Shown in pieces: positions 15,536 to 22,720 of a stretch of 36,496 bases of DNA; positions within the stretch are counted from its first letter, which is position 1, and each line of letters opens with the position of its first letter. The stretch spans positions 1-36,496 of the forward strand of contig JAFWKQ010000109.1 in the NCBI GenBank assembly GCA_017545665.1, read 5' to 3'. The stretch comes from Atopobiaceae bacterium (lineage in GTDB: Bacteria > Actinomycetota > Coriobacteriia > Coriobacteriales > Atopobiaceae). Below the pieces are notes generated by a model. That model did no database searches. It was not told where the DNA came from and was given only the letters and a program-made list of their open reading frames with translations. Position numbers and translations under genes: made by a program.

Positions 15536-16363
15536 TTAGAAGTCTCCGCCGTCGGAGCCGCTAAATCCTCCGCCCATATCGGACCAGCCGCTGTCGCTGT
15601 CGCTGCTACTGCTGTCGTTCTTCGGAATGGGCACGATGCTCATGGTGCGATTGACAAAGACGTCGTTGCTCACTCGCAGGTTAACGCTGGTGGAATCCAG
15701 ATAGTTACCAGCCTCCGTCTGCATGCGTGCGGTAAGCATGGCGTTCTTCTCGCTCCTTACCACCAAGAGGGCGATCATGAGGGGAATCAATATGGTGGCG
15801 GCGATCTTTATGATCGTCGTGACCGTGTGGGGCTTGGTCCACTGCTTGCCAGTACGCGCGAAGCAGTCGAGGTATACCCCCACGTCCTCGTAGTACGAAT
15901 TGCCAGCATCGTACCACTTGTCCTTCTTCAAATAGCTCTTGGCGTCCGATTCCAGGTCGTTTACGGAATCGTTGGAAAAGGGGTCTTTGGCCTTGTCGTC
16001 ATAGTGCTTTATCGTGACGTACTTGCGCGACTGGGTTGCCACTACGAAGAGGATGCCTTCCTTGCCCGAGCCCTCGCCCAGCTTATTGCTCTCGTAGTAC
16101 TTGCGCGCGAAGTCCCTTTTTCCCGATCCGGAGTCCTCATCCGGGCCCATGCTGTTGGTAAAGAGGAGATATACGCCGGTATGGTATTTGTCTGCGTATT
16201 GAGCGCCCTGCGTTTCCAACTGGTTGAACTCGTCCTGCGTGAGCGTGTTGTTCTCGTCGAACACGTATTTGCCTGATTGGGCAAGGGCTGTGTTGGGCAA
16301 CAGGCACAGAGCAAAGAATGCGAGCGGCAGGAGCGCGAGGAGGAGTCTTTTGTGATTTCTCAT
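15536..16363 (-). CDS. TPM-domain exported membrane protein
   Basis: The 275-aa product has a signal peptide (LLLALLPLAFFALCLLPNTALA), a TPM domain at about 30-165 that starts at VFDENNTLTQDEFNQLE and has a GKEGILFVVAT strand, then one transmembrane helix at about 185-203 and a Ser/Asp then Gly-rich tail ending in GGGFSGSDGGDF. This layout matches the YgcG/TPM family, whose members lie outside the membrane; activity is uncertain (phosphatase or assembly factor has been proposed for different members). ATG 16363 has GGAGG just upstream. It starts 11 bases after the zinc-ribbon gene ends, so the two form an operon. The pairing of TPM and zinc-ribbon membrane proteins is common in Gram-positive genomes and suggests a shared envelope function. 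Confidence 0.85.
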   Translation of the reverse strand: MRNHKRLLLALLPLAFFALCLLPNTALAQSGKYVFDENNTLTQDEFNQLETQGAQYADKYHTGVYLLFTNSMGPDEDSGSGKRDFARKYYESNKLGEGSGKEGILFVVATQSRKYVTIKHYDDKAKDPFSNDSVNDLESDAKSYLKKDKWYDAGNSYYEDVGVYLDCFARTGKQWTKPHTVTTIIKIAATILIPLMIALLVVRSEKNAMLTARMQTEAGNYLDSTSVNLRVSNDVFVNRTMSIVPIPKNDSSSSDSDSGWSDMGGGFSGSDGGDF

Positions 16364-16374
16364 ATGTGCCTCCC

Positions 16375-17589
16375 TTATCCGAAGTATCCGCCGAGGACGA
16401 ACGTGATTATGAGCGCGATTACAATAAGTATGGGGATGAACAGCGTGAGGAAGCGCACGGTGACCTTGCCGTTGTCTATTGGCAGGTCGCCGATGAGCTT
16501 GCCCGTTTGCCCGTTCATGGCAAACAAGTAGTCTTTGCCGTCCCACTTGGTGTGCAACATCCACACGGGCAGCAGCGCGTATGAGACGTTGCTCCACTTC
16601 GCATCGATTGACGAGCTGTTCACGCTTATGCCGGTATAGCCTTGGACGGTGTTCTCGAGCGTGCTCGTGCAGGTGGACTCAACGCGCGTTCGTGCACGCG
16701 GGTCGCATTCAACCACGTCCCTGTCGTAGCGGTCCGTTACGTATCCGGGGAGGTAGGCCACCGAGAAGTCCACCAGCTCGTTGTAGTCAAACGGCTCGAT
16801 GGCGTCCATGTGGGTGTCGGGCATACGCGTGGAACCGTCCACGGGTATGCGCGTGAAGTCCATGGTGCCAGCGCGTCGCAGCTCGTAGTAGTCGGTCTGC
16901 GTGTACATGTTTTCGCTATCGCTCCAGGAGGTCACGATTTCGCCGTTAAAGGTTATGTCTCCGTCGGCTGTGCCGCTATAGAGCCAAAATGGAACGTAAA
17001 CGCCTTGGATTTCCTCCAAATGGTTCTCTGCGGTAAAGGTGTCAGGAAGGAAGCGCTTGCCCTCATAGTACTTTTTGAGTGCGGCAACCGCGTCTTCCTT
17101 GCCTAGCTTGAAGGGAATCACGTAGTCGGGCTTGAGCACGTCGGAAAGCTGTCCGGGAAGCACCGCGTTGTTGCCGCAGTAGGGGCAGCTGGTAACGGCC
17201 GTAACCTGATCCACCATGAGCTGTGCGCCACAGGACGAGCAGTTGTAGGCGCGCATATTCTCGACGTCCGAGTCGTCCCAGCGGGAATTTTCCAAATAGG
17301 CTTGCACGGGGTCGGTTGAGGTCGAACGACGGGCGTGCACGCGTGTGGCTTCGCTCGTGGATGCCTCTGCCGCAGAGACGTGTTCTTGCTTAGCCTGCGC
17401 GCGCTCCTCGGAATTTTCTTCCTTCGCTGCGCGTGCGTCCGCCTTGGCCTGGCGTTCGGCATAGATCGCCTCGACTTGCGCGGGAGTGAAGTCGGACTCG
17501 CAAAACTCGCAGTGTAGCATTCCCGACTCTCCCACAAACGCCAGTTGGCCCCCGCAATTCGGGCACTGGTAATTGGTGGTCTCTGCCAT
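16375..17589 (-). CDS. Zinc-ribbon membrane protein (TFIIB-type ribbon)
   Basis: The 404-aa protein begins with a zinc ribbon (CPNCGG at about 9-14, CEFC at about 27-30), followed by a charged Ala/Glu/Lys-rich helix that looks coiled, then a second ribbon (CSSCGA and CPYCGN, near 117 and 135). The rest is a soluble domain with aromatic-rich strands such as YVPFWLYSG, ending in one hydrophobic helix near 378-400. An almost perfect ribosome site, GGAGGTGACC, precedes ATG 17589. It is the first gene of the two-gene unit with the TPM protein. Proteins of this kind are annotated as TFIIB-type zinc-ribbon proteins, but no DNA role is shown. They may be membrane-anchored scaffolds. Function unknown. 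Confidence 0.8.
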   Translation of the reverse strand: MAETTNYQCPNCGGQLAFVGESGMLHCEFCESDFTPAQVEAIYAERQAKADARAAKEENSEERAQAKQEHVSAAEASTSEATRVHARRSTSTDPVQAYLENSRWDDSDVENMRAYNCSSCGAQLMVDQVTAVTSCPYCGNNAVLPGQLSDVLKPDYVIPFKLGKEDAVAALKKYYEGKRFLPDTFTAENHLEEIQGVYVPFWLYSGTADGDITFNGEIVTSWSDSENMYTQTDYYELRRAGTMDFTRIPVDGSTRMPDTHMDAIEPFDYNELVDFSVAYLPGYVTDRYDRDVVECDPRARTRVESTCTSTLENTVQGYTGISVNSSSIDAKWSNVSYALLPVWMLHTKWDGKDYLFAMNGQTGKLIGDLPIDNGKVTVRFLTLFIPILIVIALIITFVLGGYFG

Positions 17590-17695
17590 AGGTCACCTCC
17601 ATACTGTCGTAGATTGCCATACACAATAATAGCGCTGACGTGTTTTGGTGGCGATAGTTTTGCAGCCGCGATTCCTGATTCGGTTGCGGGTGGGG

Positions 17696-17957
17696 TTTGC
17701 CGGGATCGCGAACGGTGTGGGCGGGCTTGCCGGGAATCGCCACAGTGTGGCCGAACCGAGCAAACGCGTACAGGGATTTGCTGGGATTGCGAACGGTGCG
17801 GGCGGGCTTGCCGGGAATCGCCACAGTGTGGCCGAACCGAGCAAACGCGTACCGGGATCTGCTGGGATTGCGAACGGTGTGGCGTTATTTGCTGGCTTTG
17901 GCCACAGTGTGGCTCATCCCGGCAAACGCGCCCACGTTGTTCGCGAATCGAGCAAAC
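17696..17957. repeat. Three tandem 81-bp repeats with internal palindromes
   Basis: Three units start at 17696, 17777 and 17858 with an exact 81-base period; the first two differ at only a few positions, the third is more divergent and is followed by an inverted half-unit near 17937-17957. Each unit contains GCCACAGTGTGGC, a self-complementary core, and flanking TTTGCTGGG and GAGCAAA words in opposite orientation, so each can fold. The same unit occurs at 29053. Short open frames that cross it repeat a 27-residue phrase, but this only follows from 81 being divisible by three. The 17590-18065 gap contains no gene that I can support. Confidence 0.9.
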
Positions 17958-18024
17958 CTGACTGCAGATTGCCGTTGTCTGTTGCGTCAGCACATATATT
18001 TGCAAATTGGAATCCAAATGCTTG

Positions 18025-18053
18025 TTGACAAGAACGTGCGACATTAGTATTAT
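18025..18053 (+). promoter_or_regulatory. Strong promoter of tRNA-Glu copy 2
   Basis: A perfect TTGACA at 18025-18030 is followed by 17 bases and TATTAT at 18048-18053. The tRNA begins at 18066, a few bases from the expected start site. This is the best sigma-70 type promoter in the window. Confidence 0.8.
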
Positions 18054-18065
18054 TTACCCGTTCAT

Positions 18066-18142
18066 GGCCCGTTCGTCTAGCGGTTTAGGACGCCGCCCTC
18101 TCAAGGCGGAGATCACCAGTTCGAATCTGGTACGGGCTACCA
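18066..18142 (+). tRNA. tRNA-Glu (anticodon CTC), copy 2
   Basis: This 77-nt gene equals the copy at 302-378 except in the T arm, where ACCGG/CCGGT has become ACCAG/CTGGT. This is a compensated G-C to A-T change, so both copies should fold and work. CCA is encoded. It has its own promoter and a copy of the same terminator, so the duplicated block spans the tRNA and about 37 bases after it. Confidence 0.95.
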
Positions 18143-18150
18143 AGAATCCG

Positions 18151-18185
18151 CAGGTCATCGAGGTAATCTCGGTGGCCTGTTTTCT
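18151..18185 (+). terminator. Intrinsic terminator after tRNA-Glu copy 2
   Basis: CAGGTCATCGAG (18151-18162) pairs with CTCGGTGGCCTG (18168-18179) with two G-T wobbles, followed by TTTTCTT. It is the duplicate of the hairpin at 387-415. Confidence 0.85.
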
Positions 18186-18340
18186 TATGGCTCTGGGCCT
18201 TGGGGGCCCGCTAACGTGGGGACCTTGCGTCAACTGGACTTCTACCGATTTTTTGAGACACAGCGCTCCTTCACGCGTACTAATGGGTAAGCACGCAGGA
18301 TACAGACTGTACCAATATGTTCGCCTTACGTGGCATGCGC

Positions 18341-18370
18341 AATCCGGGGTCGGCAATGCGACCCCGGGTT
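18341..18370 (+). promoter_or_regulatory. Hairpin just upstream of the leader-peptide gene
   Basis: AATCCGGGGTC pairs with GACCCCGGGTT (11 bp with one wobble, 8-nt loop). It ends 10 bases before the GGAGG ribosome site of the peptide gene and lacks a T run. It could be a 5' leader structure affecting translation or the end of an upstream transcript. Bases 18186-18340 hold nothing recognisable. Confidence 0.5.
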
Positions 18371-18389
18371 AATCATCATGGAGGATAAG

Positions 18390-18653
18390 ATGAGGTACAA
18401 AGACCTGACGGAAGAGCAAAAGAGCAAGATTTCCGACGCGACGAGTCCCGAGGAAATCCTCGAGATGGCTAAGGCGGAGGGTTACGAGCTGACAGACGGG
18501 GAGCTGCAGGACATCTCGGGTGGCAGCTTCTGGGTCAACGAATATTACTGCCCCATGTGTGGAAGCCATGACGTCGCCGTGTGGCAAAACAGCAACTCTG
18601 GCCATTGCTACAACTGCGACTACAGGGGACCATTTCATCAGTTCAGTCACTAG
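18390..18653 (+). CDS. Nif11-like double-glycine leader peptide with zinc-ribbon core
   Basis: The 87-aa peptide has two parts. Residues 1-45 look like a short Nif11-type leader: an acidic helix with SPEEILEMAKAEGYELTDGE and LQDISGG ending in Gly44-Gly45, the usual cleavage signal for peptidase-containing exporters. Residues 46-87 form an aromatic, His-rich core with Cys54-x2-Cys57 and Cys73-x2-Cys76, the pattern of a zinc ribbon (CPMC and CYNC). GGAGG at 18380-18384 with a 5-nt spacer selects ATG 18390 rather than ATG 18378. No modifying enzyme, exporter or immunity gene lies near it; the neighbours are a tRNA and a carbonic anhydrase-like gene. It may be an orphan ribosomal-peptide precursor served by enzymes elsewhere, or a zinc-ribbon protein that reuses the leader. 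The mature product is unknown. Confidence 0.8.
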   Translation: MRYKDLTEEQKSKISDATSPEEILEMAKAEGYELTDGELQDISGGSFWVNEYYCPMCGSHDVAVWQNSNSGHCYNCDYRGPFHQFSH

Positions 18654-18759
18654 ACGGATTCATCGCACCCGTGCTTTGTGCGGGTGAGTCGTGCATCTTC
18701 TCATAGCCGGTGAGTGTTTATCCACCGCTCCTCGGTGGGGGTGCCTGGAGCCTACGCAC

Positions 18760-18792
18760 GCACCCGAGCAGCGCCTGGCGCTCCTCGGGTGC
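18760..18792 (+). terminator. Hairpin after the leader-peptide gene
   Basis: GCACCCGAG (18760-18768) pairs with CTCGGGTGC (18784-18792), and an inner stem AGCGC/GCGCT continues it after one mismatch. A second smaller hairpin (CCACCG/CGGTGG) precedes it at about 18722-18738. The T content after it is low, so it is only a probable terminator separating the peptide gene from the next one. Confidence 0.5.
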
Positions 18793-18874
18793 TATATCCT
18801 TCGAAGGGAAGAAGTTTACAGTCCTTCGGTATAATCGAGGAAACTGGAACATCTTGGCGTGAGAGGAGTGCGTC

Positions 18875-19354
18875 ATGACGCTTGTGGCACCGGGGGCGCA
18901 TGTGATTGGGGACGTGGAGTTTGAGGAGAATTGCAGCGTATGGTACAACGCGGTGGTCCGTGGCGACGAGTCGTCCATCCGCGTGGCAAGCCTTACGAAC
19001 ATCCAGGACAACGCTGTGATTCATGTGGACCCAACGCACTCGACGACGATCGGCCGAGGAGTGACGGTGGGGCATGGTGCCGTGGTTCACGGTGCGACTG
19101 TGGGCGACAACACGGTGATCGGCATGGGCGCGGTGGTGCTGGACGGTGCGCGTATAGGATCGAACTGTATCGTTGCCGCGGGTACCGTGGTGCCTGGTGG
19201 CAGGAAGGTAAAGGACGGCACTATTGTATATGGCAACCCCTCGCGCAAGCTGCGCGAGATGAAGGAGGAGGAGGACATCCAAGCAAACCGCGAAAACGCG
19301 GAGCTGTATCTCGAGCTCGCCAAAAGCCAGTCGCGGGATTGGAGAGAGCTGTAA
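18875..19354 (+). CDS. Gamma-carbonic anhydrase family protein
   Basis: The 159-aa protein is a left-handed beta-helix of hexapeptide repeats (GDVEFEENCSVWYNAVVRGD, then IGRGVTVGHGAVVHG and similar turns) ending in an alpha-helix, the YrdA/PaaY/CaiE layout. The zinc-ligand histidines of the family are present in VIHVD and GHGAVVHG. The family includes active carbonic anhydrases, which interconvert CO2 and bicarbonate, and also homologues without that activity; the sequence alone does not decide. GAGAGGAG before ATG 18875 is the ribosome site. It is followed by 179 bases before the next gene, so it is probably transcribed alone. It would supply bicarbonate for PEP carboxylase, but ppc here is interrupted. 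Confidence 0.9.
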   Translation: MTLVAPGAHVIGDVEFEENCSVWYNAVVRGDESSIRVASLTNIQDNAVIHVDPTHSTTIGRGVTVGHGAVVHGATVGDNTVIGMGAVVLDGARIGSNCIVAAGTVVPGGRKVKDGTIVYGNPSRKLREMKEEEDIQANRENAELYLELAKSQSRDWREL

Positions 19355-19533
19355 AGAGTTCCTATGCGGATGCGCACGTCGTGCGACGTTAGCGCGATTG
19401 CTCAGGCTGGGTTGCGACGAATGGGTGGCCAGTACTGTCTATCGACCGCTCAAGCCCATGCCAAATGATTAGCACTACCTTGTGATAAGGTCTTATTGTT
19501 TGCCCTGAGTTCGGCTAAAAAAAGGACGAGCGC

Positions 19534-20907
19534 ATGAAAAGGATAGCCTTCCTCTCGTTTGACTGGGACTACAGAATCGTTCCCGAATACTATCTTGGGT
19601 TGCAGGAGTGCGTAAAGAGCTTCCCAGACGTTCAGATAGTCGTCTTCAATGCCTTTGGGCGCTATTACGCCAGCCATGTTCCACGGCAGGATTCGCTCGA
19701 GGTGTTCACGCTCTGTAACGTGGAGGACTACGACGGATTTATCGTGCAGGGAAACCGCACGTGGCCACCCGACCTTCGCCAGCAGTTCGTGGACAATGCG
19801 GTTCAGCGCAACAAGCCGGTTGTGTCAATTAACTATGAGCTCGTTGGTGCCCATGCCGTTGGCACCAACAACTACCAGGAGGAGTACGAGCTCGTTTGCC
19901 GCGTGTTGCAGGACCGCGGTTGTCGGCGGCCGGTATTCGTGAATGGACTCAAGACTTCGGTGGAGGCCCAGGACCGAGCTCAGGCCTTCAAGGACGCATG
20001 TGCGAAATTTGGTATGCCTGACGCAAAGGTATACCAGGCCAACTGGCAGATGTCCGCGGGCGTGGTAACGGCAAAGAAGATGCTCAGGCGCCCGAAGGAC
20101 CTTCCCGACGCCATCTTCTGTTGCAACGACGATTTGGCCGTGGGCGTGCAGGAGACCTTGCAGGATGGGGGAGTGCGCGTACCCGACGATGCGGTGATAA
20201 CGGGCTTCGACAACCGTCAAATCTGCCAGTTTACGACCCCGCACATAACCACGGTGGACCGCGACTACCAAACCATTGGCGCCACTGCCCTCAAGACCTT
20301 GATGCAGCTCCTGGCTGGAGGAGAGGTGCCTAACAAGACGTATAGCCCCGCACGACTCGTCCTGAGGGAGTCCTGCGGCTACGTCTTACAGCATGAGACA
20401 AGGGAATCCAAAGCGCTGCCAACACTCGTCGAGAGACTCTACGACGCATTGGGCGAGTTCCAATCCATAGTGCTCACGGACGATTCCCTCTATGGAATAC
20501 TAGAGAACAGCGAGATATACGCGCGCAAACTGGATTGCTCGAACGTGTTCTTGTCGCTTAACGACGAGTACCTAAAATCGGTTGGTGCGTCAACGTCTTG
20601 TGGCTATGGCCCTACGAGCCTTCTCGTTGCATGCAAAGAGCGAGTGAGGTCGCTGCCTTGTGACGACAACCACATGTATACAGTCTACGAAACCAAGTCC
20701 ATACTTCCCCCGCAGGTGCCTTTCGACGCGCCCATATATACGGTGAGCTCCCTGCACCGCAACGAGGTCTGCATGGGGTCGTTCGTTACGGAGGGCGTGC
20801 CAACCGCCATGACGTGTGGCCTTAACACCATATTCCTTACGGTGCTCGCAAGCGCCATCGATTCTGCGCTAAAGACGGGGCTCCTCCATAGCTCAAATGG
20901 GGATTAG
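19534..20907 (+). CDS. LacI-type ligand-binding protein lacking a DNA-binding domain
   Basis: Residues 1-285 of this 457-aa protein are a periplasmic-binding-protein-like (LacI/GalR) sensor: it begins at once with RIAFLSFDWDY, has PVVSINYELVGAHAVGTNN, the DAIFCCNDDLAVGVQETL segment and VITGFDNRQICQFTTPHITTV, in family order. There is no helix-turn-helix and no signal peptide, so it is cytosolic and cannot bind operators in the usual way. The last 170 residues form a separate domain I do not recognise, ending in a helix (FLTVLASAIDSALKTGLL). Homologous sensors in Firmicutes and Actinobacteria often continue into a coiled coil and GGDEF domain; here it stops just there, 4 bases before the end of the convergent dehydrogenase gene, so it may be truncated. 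AAAGGA at 19520-19525 serves ATG 19534. Confidence 0.75.
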   Translation: MKRIAFLSFDWDYRIVPEYYLGLQECVKSFPDVQIVVFNAFGRYYASHVPRQDSLEVFTLCNVEDYDGFIVQGNRTWPPDLRQQFVDNAVQRNKPVVSINYELVGAHAVGTNNYQEEYELVCRVLQDRGCRRPVFVNGLKTSVEAQDRAQAFKDACAKFGMPDAKVYQANWQMSAGVVTAKKMLRRPKDLPDAIFCCNDDLAVGVQETLQDGGVRVPDDAVITGFDNRQICQFTTPHITTVDRDYQTIGATALKTLMQLLAGGEVPNKTYSPARLVLRESCGYVLQHETRESKALPTLVERLYDALGEFQSIVLTDDSLYGILENSEIYARKLDCSNVFLSLNDEYLKSVGASTSCGYGPTSLLVACKERVRSLPCDDNHMYTVYETKSILPPQVPFDAPIYTVSSLHRNEVCMGSFVTEGVPTAMTCGLNTIFLTVLASAIDSALKTGLLHSSNGD

Positions 20908-20911
20908 GACA

Positions 20912-21880
20912 TCAGAGGACCACGTGCTCAAGTGGCTCGTCGGCGAGGAAATGGCGTAGGTTTGCGCAGCACACGTCGCAAATGCGATCCTCGGTTCCAG
21001 GGTTCTTGCCAAAAGCGCCACCCGCCTCGTGTGGCGTTATGACGCAGCGCGGCTCTTGCCAGAGGGGGTGGCTGGCTGGCAGGGGCTCGGGGTTTGTGAC
21101 GTCAAGCGCGGCACCCCATAGATGGCCCTCGGCAAGCACTCGTGCCAACGCCTCGCAGTCTACAAAGTTGCCGCGTCCCACGTTTACCAATATGGCGCTC
21201 TTCTTCATGCTGCGGAGCCGTTGCTCGTCCATGTAGCCTGCGGTCTGCGGCGTGTTGGGCAGGGTGTTTATAACGACGTCTGCGCCCGAAAGGCATCCGT
21301 CGGCCTCTTCGAGCGTAACCAGCTCGTCAAAGTGCTCAAGCGTCCGATTCGTGTTGCGACACACCCCAACGCAGCGCACGTCAAATCCCACAAGGCGCCT
21401 TGCCGTGCAGCTGCCCAGGTCACCGGTGCCGAAGATGAGCACGTTCGCGGCCTCGAGCGAGAGGACGGCGCCAGCCCCCTTCCAAGCCCTCCGCTGCTGC
21501 TGGCGAACGTAGGTGGGCAGATTCTGCATGAGCGAGAGAATCTGGCCCACCACGTATTGCGATATTATGTGGCCGTAGGCGGTACCGGCCACGTTGGTAA
21601 GGCGCGCGTTCTTGGGAAACGGAACGTCACCTCGCGTATAGAGGTCGGTGCCCGCCCAGGTCATCTGCACCCAGCGCACGGGCGTTCCCTCGGCGAGTAG
21701 TTGCGGGGCAGGCTCGCCTATGACGGCGTCGGATTGTGCCAAGAGCGCTCGCATGCTCTCGCTAGCGGGAAGCGCATCCGTTTGCGTGAGTATGGCTGCA
21801 TCGCCTGCTGCCGCTCGAAGTCGCTCCATATGATGCGCGCGAAAGGGCACGGTAACGAGTATTCGTTTTCTGTTGCTCAT
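20912..21880 (-). CDS. D-2-hydroxyacid dehydrogenase, NAD(P)-dependent
   Basis: This 322-aa protein would interconvert a 2-oxoacid and a D-2-hydroxyacid with NAD(P)H. The Rossmann fingerprint FGTGDLGS is in the middle, the catalytic Arg lies in NVGRGNFVD, the Glu in DVTNPEPLP and the His in ITPHEAGG. The first 100 residues form the usual flavodoxin-like substrate domain. It resembles the GhrA/phosphoglycerate dehydrogenase-like branch; the exact substrate is not readable. ATG 21880 has GAGAGGA with an 8-nt spacer; the open frame extends upstream to 21964 but overlaps the end of tcdA and lacks family sequence. The gene lies 52 bases after tcdA on the same strand. It converges on the LacI-like sensor gene with only 4 bases between the stops. 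Confidence 0.88.
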   Translation of the reverse strand: MSNRKRILVTVPFRAHHMERLRAAAGDAAILTQTDALPASESMRALLAQSDAVIGEPAPQLLAEGTPVRWVQMTWAGTDLYTRGDVPFPKNARLTNVAGTAYGHIISQYVVGQILSLMQNLPTYVRQQQRRAWKGAGAVLSLEAANVLIFGTGDLGSCTARRLVGFDVRCVGVCRNTNRTLEHFDELVTLEEADGCLSGADVVINTLPNTPQTAGYMDEQRLRSMKKSAILVNVGRGNFVDCEALARVLAEGHLWGAALDVTNPEPLPASHPLWQEPRCVITPHEAGGAFGKNPGTEDRICDVCCANLRHFLADEPLEHVVL

Positions 21881-21932
21881 CTGAATGATCCTCTCTGAGC
21901 TCTTTTGGCGAGTCATGTGTGCGTAAATGACG

Positions 21933-22682
21933 TTATCCGCATTTGGAAAGGCTGCGTACAACAACGGAGGCGAGGATGTAGCCGGCTACGGGCGGCACGA
22001 ATGACACCGAGCCGGGCACGCTCCGATTTGACGAGCCCTTACGGAGCTCCTTCTTCAGGTCCACCTCGCCAACGGGCGTGCGAGCGGGCTCTGTTGAGTA
22101 CACCACCAAGAAGTGGCCCAGTCCACGCTTGCGCGCCTCCTTGCGCATGATTCGCGCGAGTGGGCATACGGAGGTATGCTGTATGTCGTCTACGCGCAAC
22201 GCCGTGGGATCCATCTTGTTGGCTGTGCCCATGCACGATATAACAGGCGTGCCAACCTCCCTGGCTCGAGAAATAATATGAAGCTTTGCCGTCACCGTGT
22301 CCACGGCGTCTATGGCGTAGTCGTAGGAGGAGATGTCTATTTGGTCCGAGGTCGCCGGCAGATAGAAGCAGCGATGGGGCTCGACCTCGCAGGAGGGGCT
22401 AATGCTGGCTATGCGCTGCGCCATGGCGTCGACCTTTGGCATCCCAACGGTCTGTGTGGTGGCAACTATCTGACGGTTCATGTTGCTGAGGCCAACCACG
22501 TCATCGTCCACAATGGCAATGTGGCCTACGCCCGCGCGAGCAAGAGCCTCTGTGGCGGCGCCACCAACGCCGCCGAGTCCAAACACGATCACGCGCGCCT
22601 GAGCGAGTCGCTCCATGGCTGCCTTGCCAAGCAAAAGCTCCGTTCGCGAGAAAAGCTCGTTGTTTCGCTGAGTCACTTCCAT
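21933..22682 (-). CDS. tcdA: tRNA threonylcarbamoyladenosine dehydratase (ThiF/E1-like)
   Basis: TcdA uses ATP to convert t6A37 of tRNAs into its cyclic form. The 249-aa product has the ThiF/E1 nucleotide-binding loop GLGGVGG near residue 36, the following DDDVVGLSNMNRQ motif with the Asn-Arg-Gln that contacts ATP, the YAIDAVDT strand and CMGTANKMDPT, all typical of TcdA/YgdL rather than ThiF or MoeB (no zinc-binding Cys pairs). A C-terminal hydrophobic helix (VPPVAGYILASVVVRSL) is seen in this family. ATG 22682 is preferred; a TTG at 22703 is possible but has no better ribosome site. It lies 38 bases after the glutamate-cysteine ligase gene and upstream of the dehydrogenase, so the three may be one transcript, although their functions do not obviously connect. 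Confidence 0.9.
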   Translation of the reverse strand: MEVTQRNNELFSRTELLLGKAAMERLAQARVIVFGLGGVGGAATEALARAGVGHIAIVDDDVVGLSNMNRQIVATTQTVGMPKVDAMAQRIASISPSCEVEPHRCFYLPATSDQIDISSYDYAIDAVDTVTAKLHIISRAREVGTPVISCMGTANKMDPTALRVDDIQHTSVCPLARIMRKEARKRGLGHFLVVYSTEPARTPVGEVDLKKELRKGSSNRSVPGSVSFVPPVAGYILASVVVRSLSKCG

Positions 22683-22720
22683 ATTGGTGCCAACTATCGC
22701 CAACTATGCGCTACTATGCA

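Noticed and set aside
17593..17961. Repetitive small proteins across the 81-bp repeats
   Set aside because: Open frames exist on both strands and in several frames simply because 81 is a multiple of three; no ribosome sites and no known domain.
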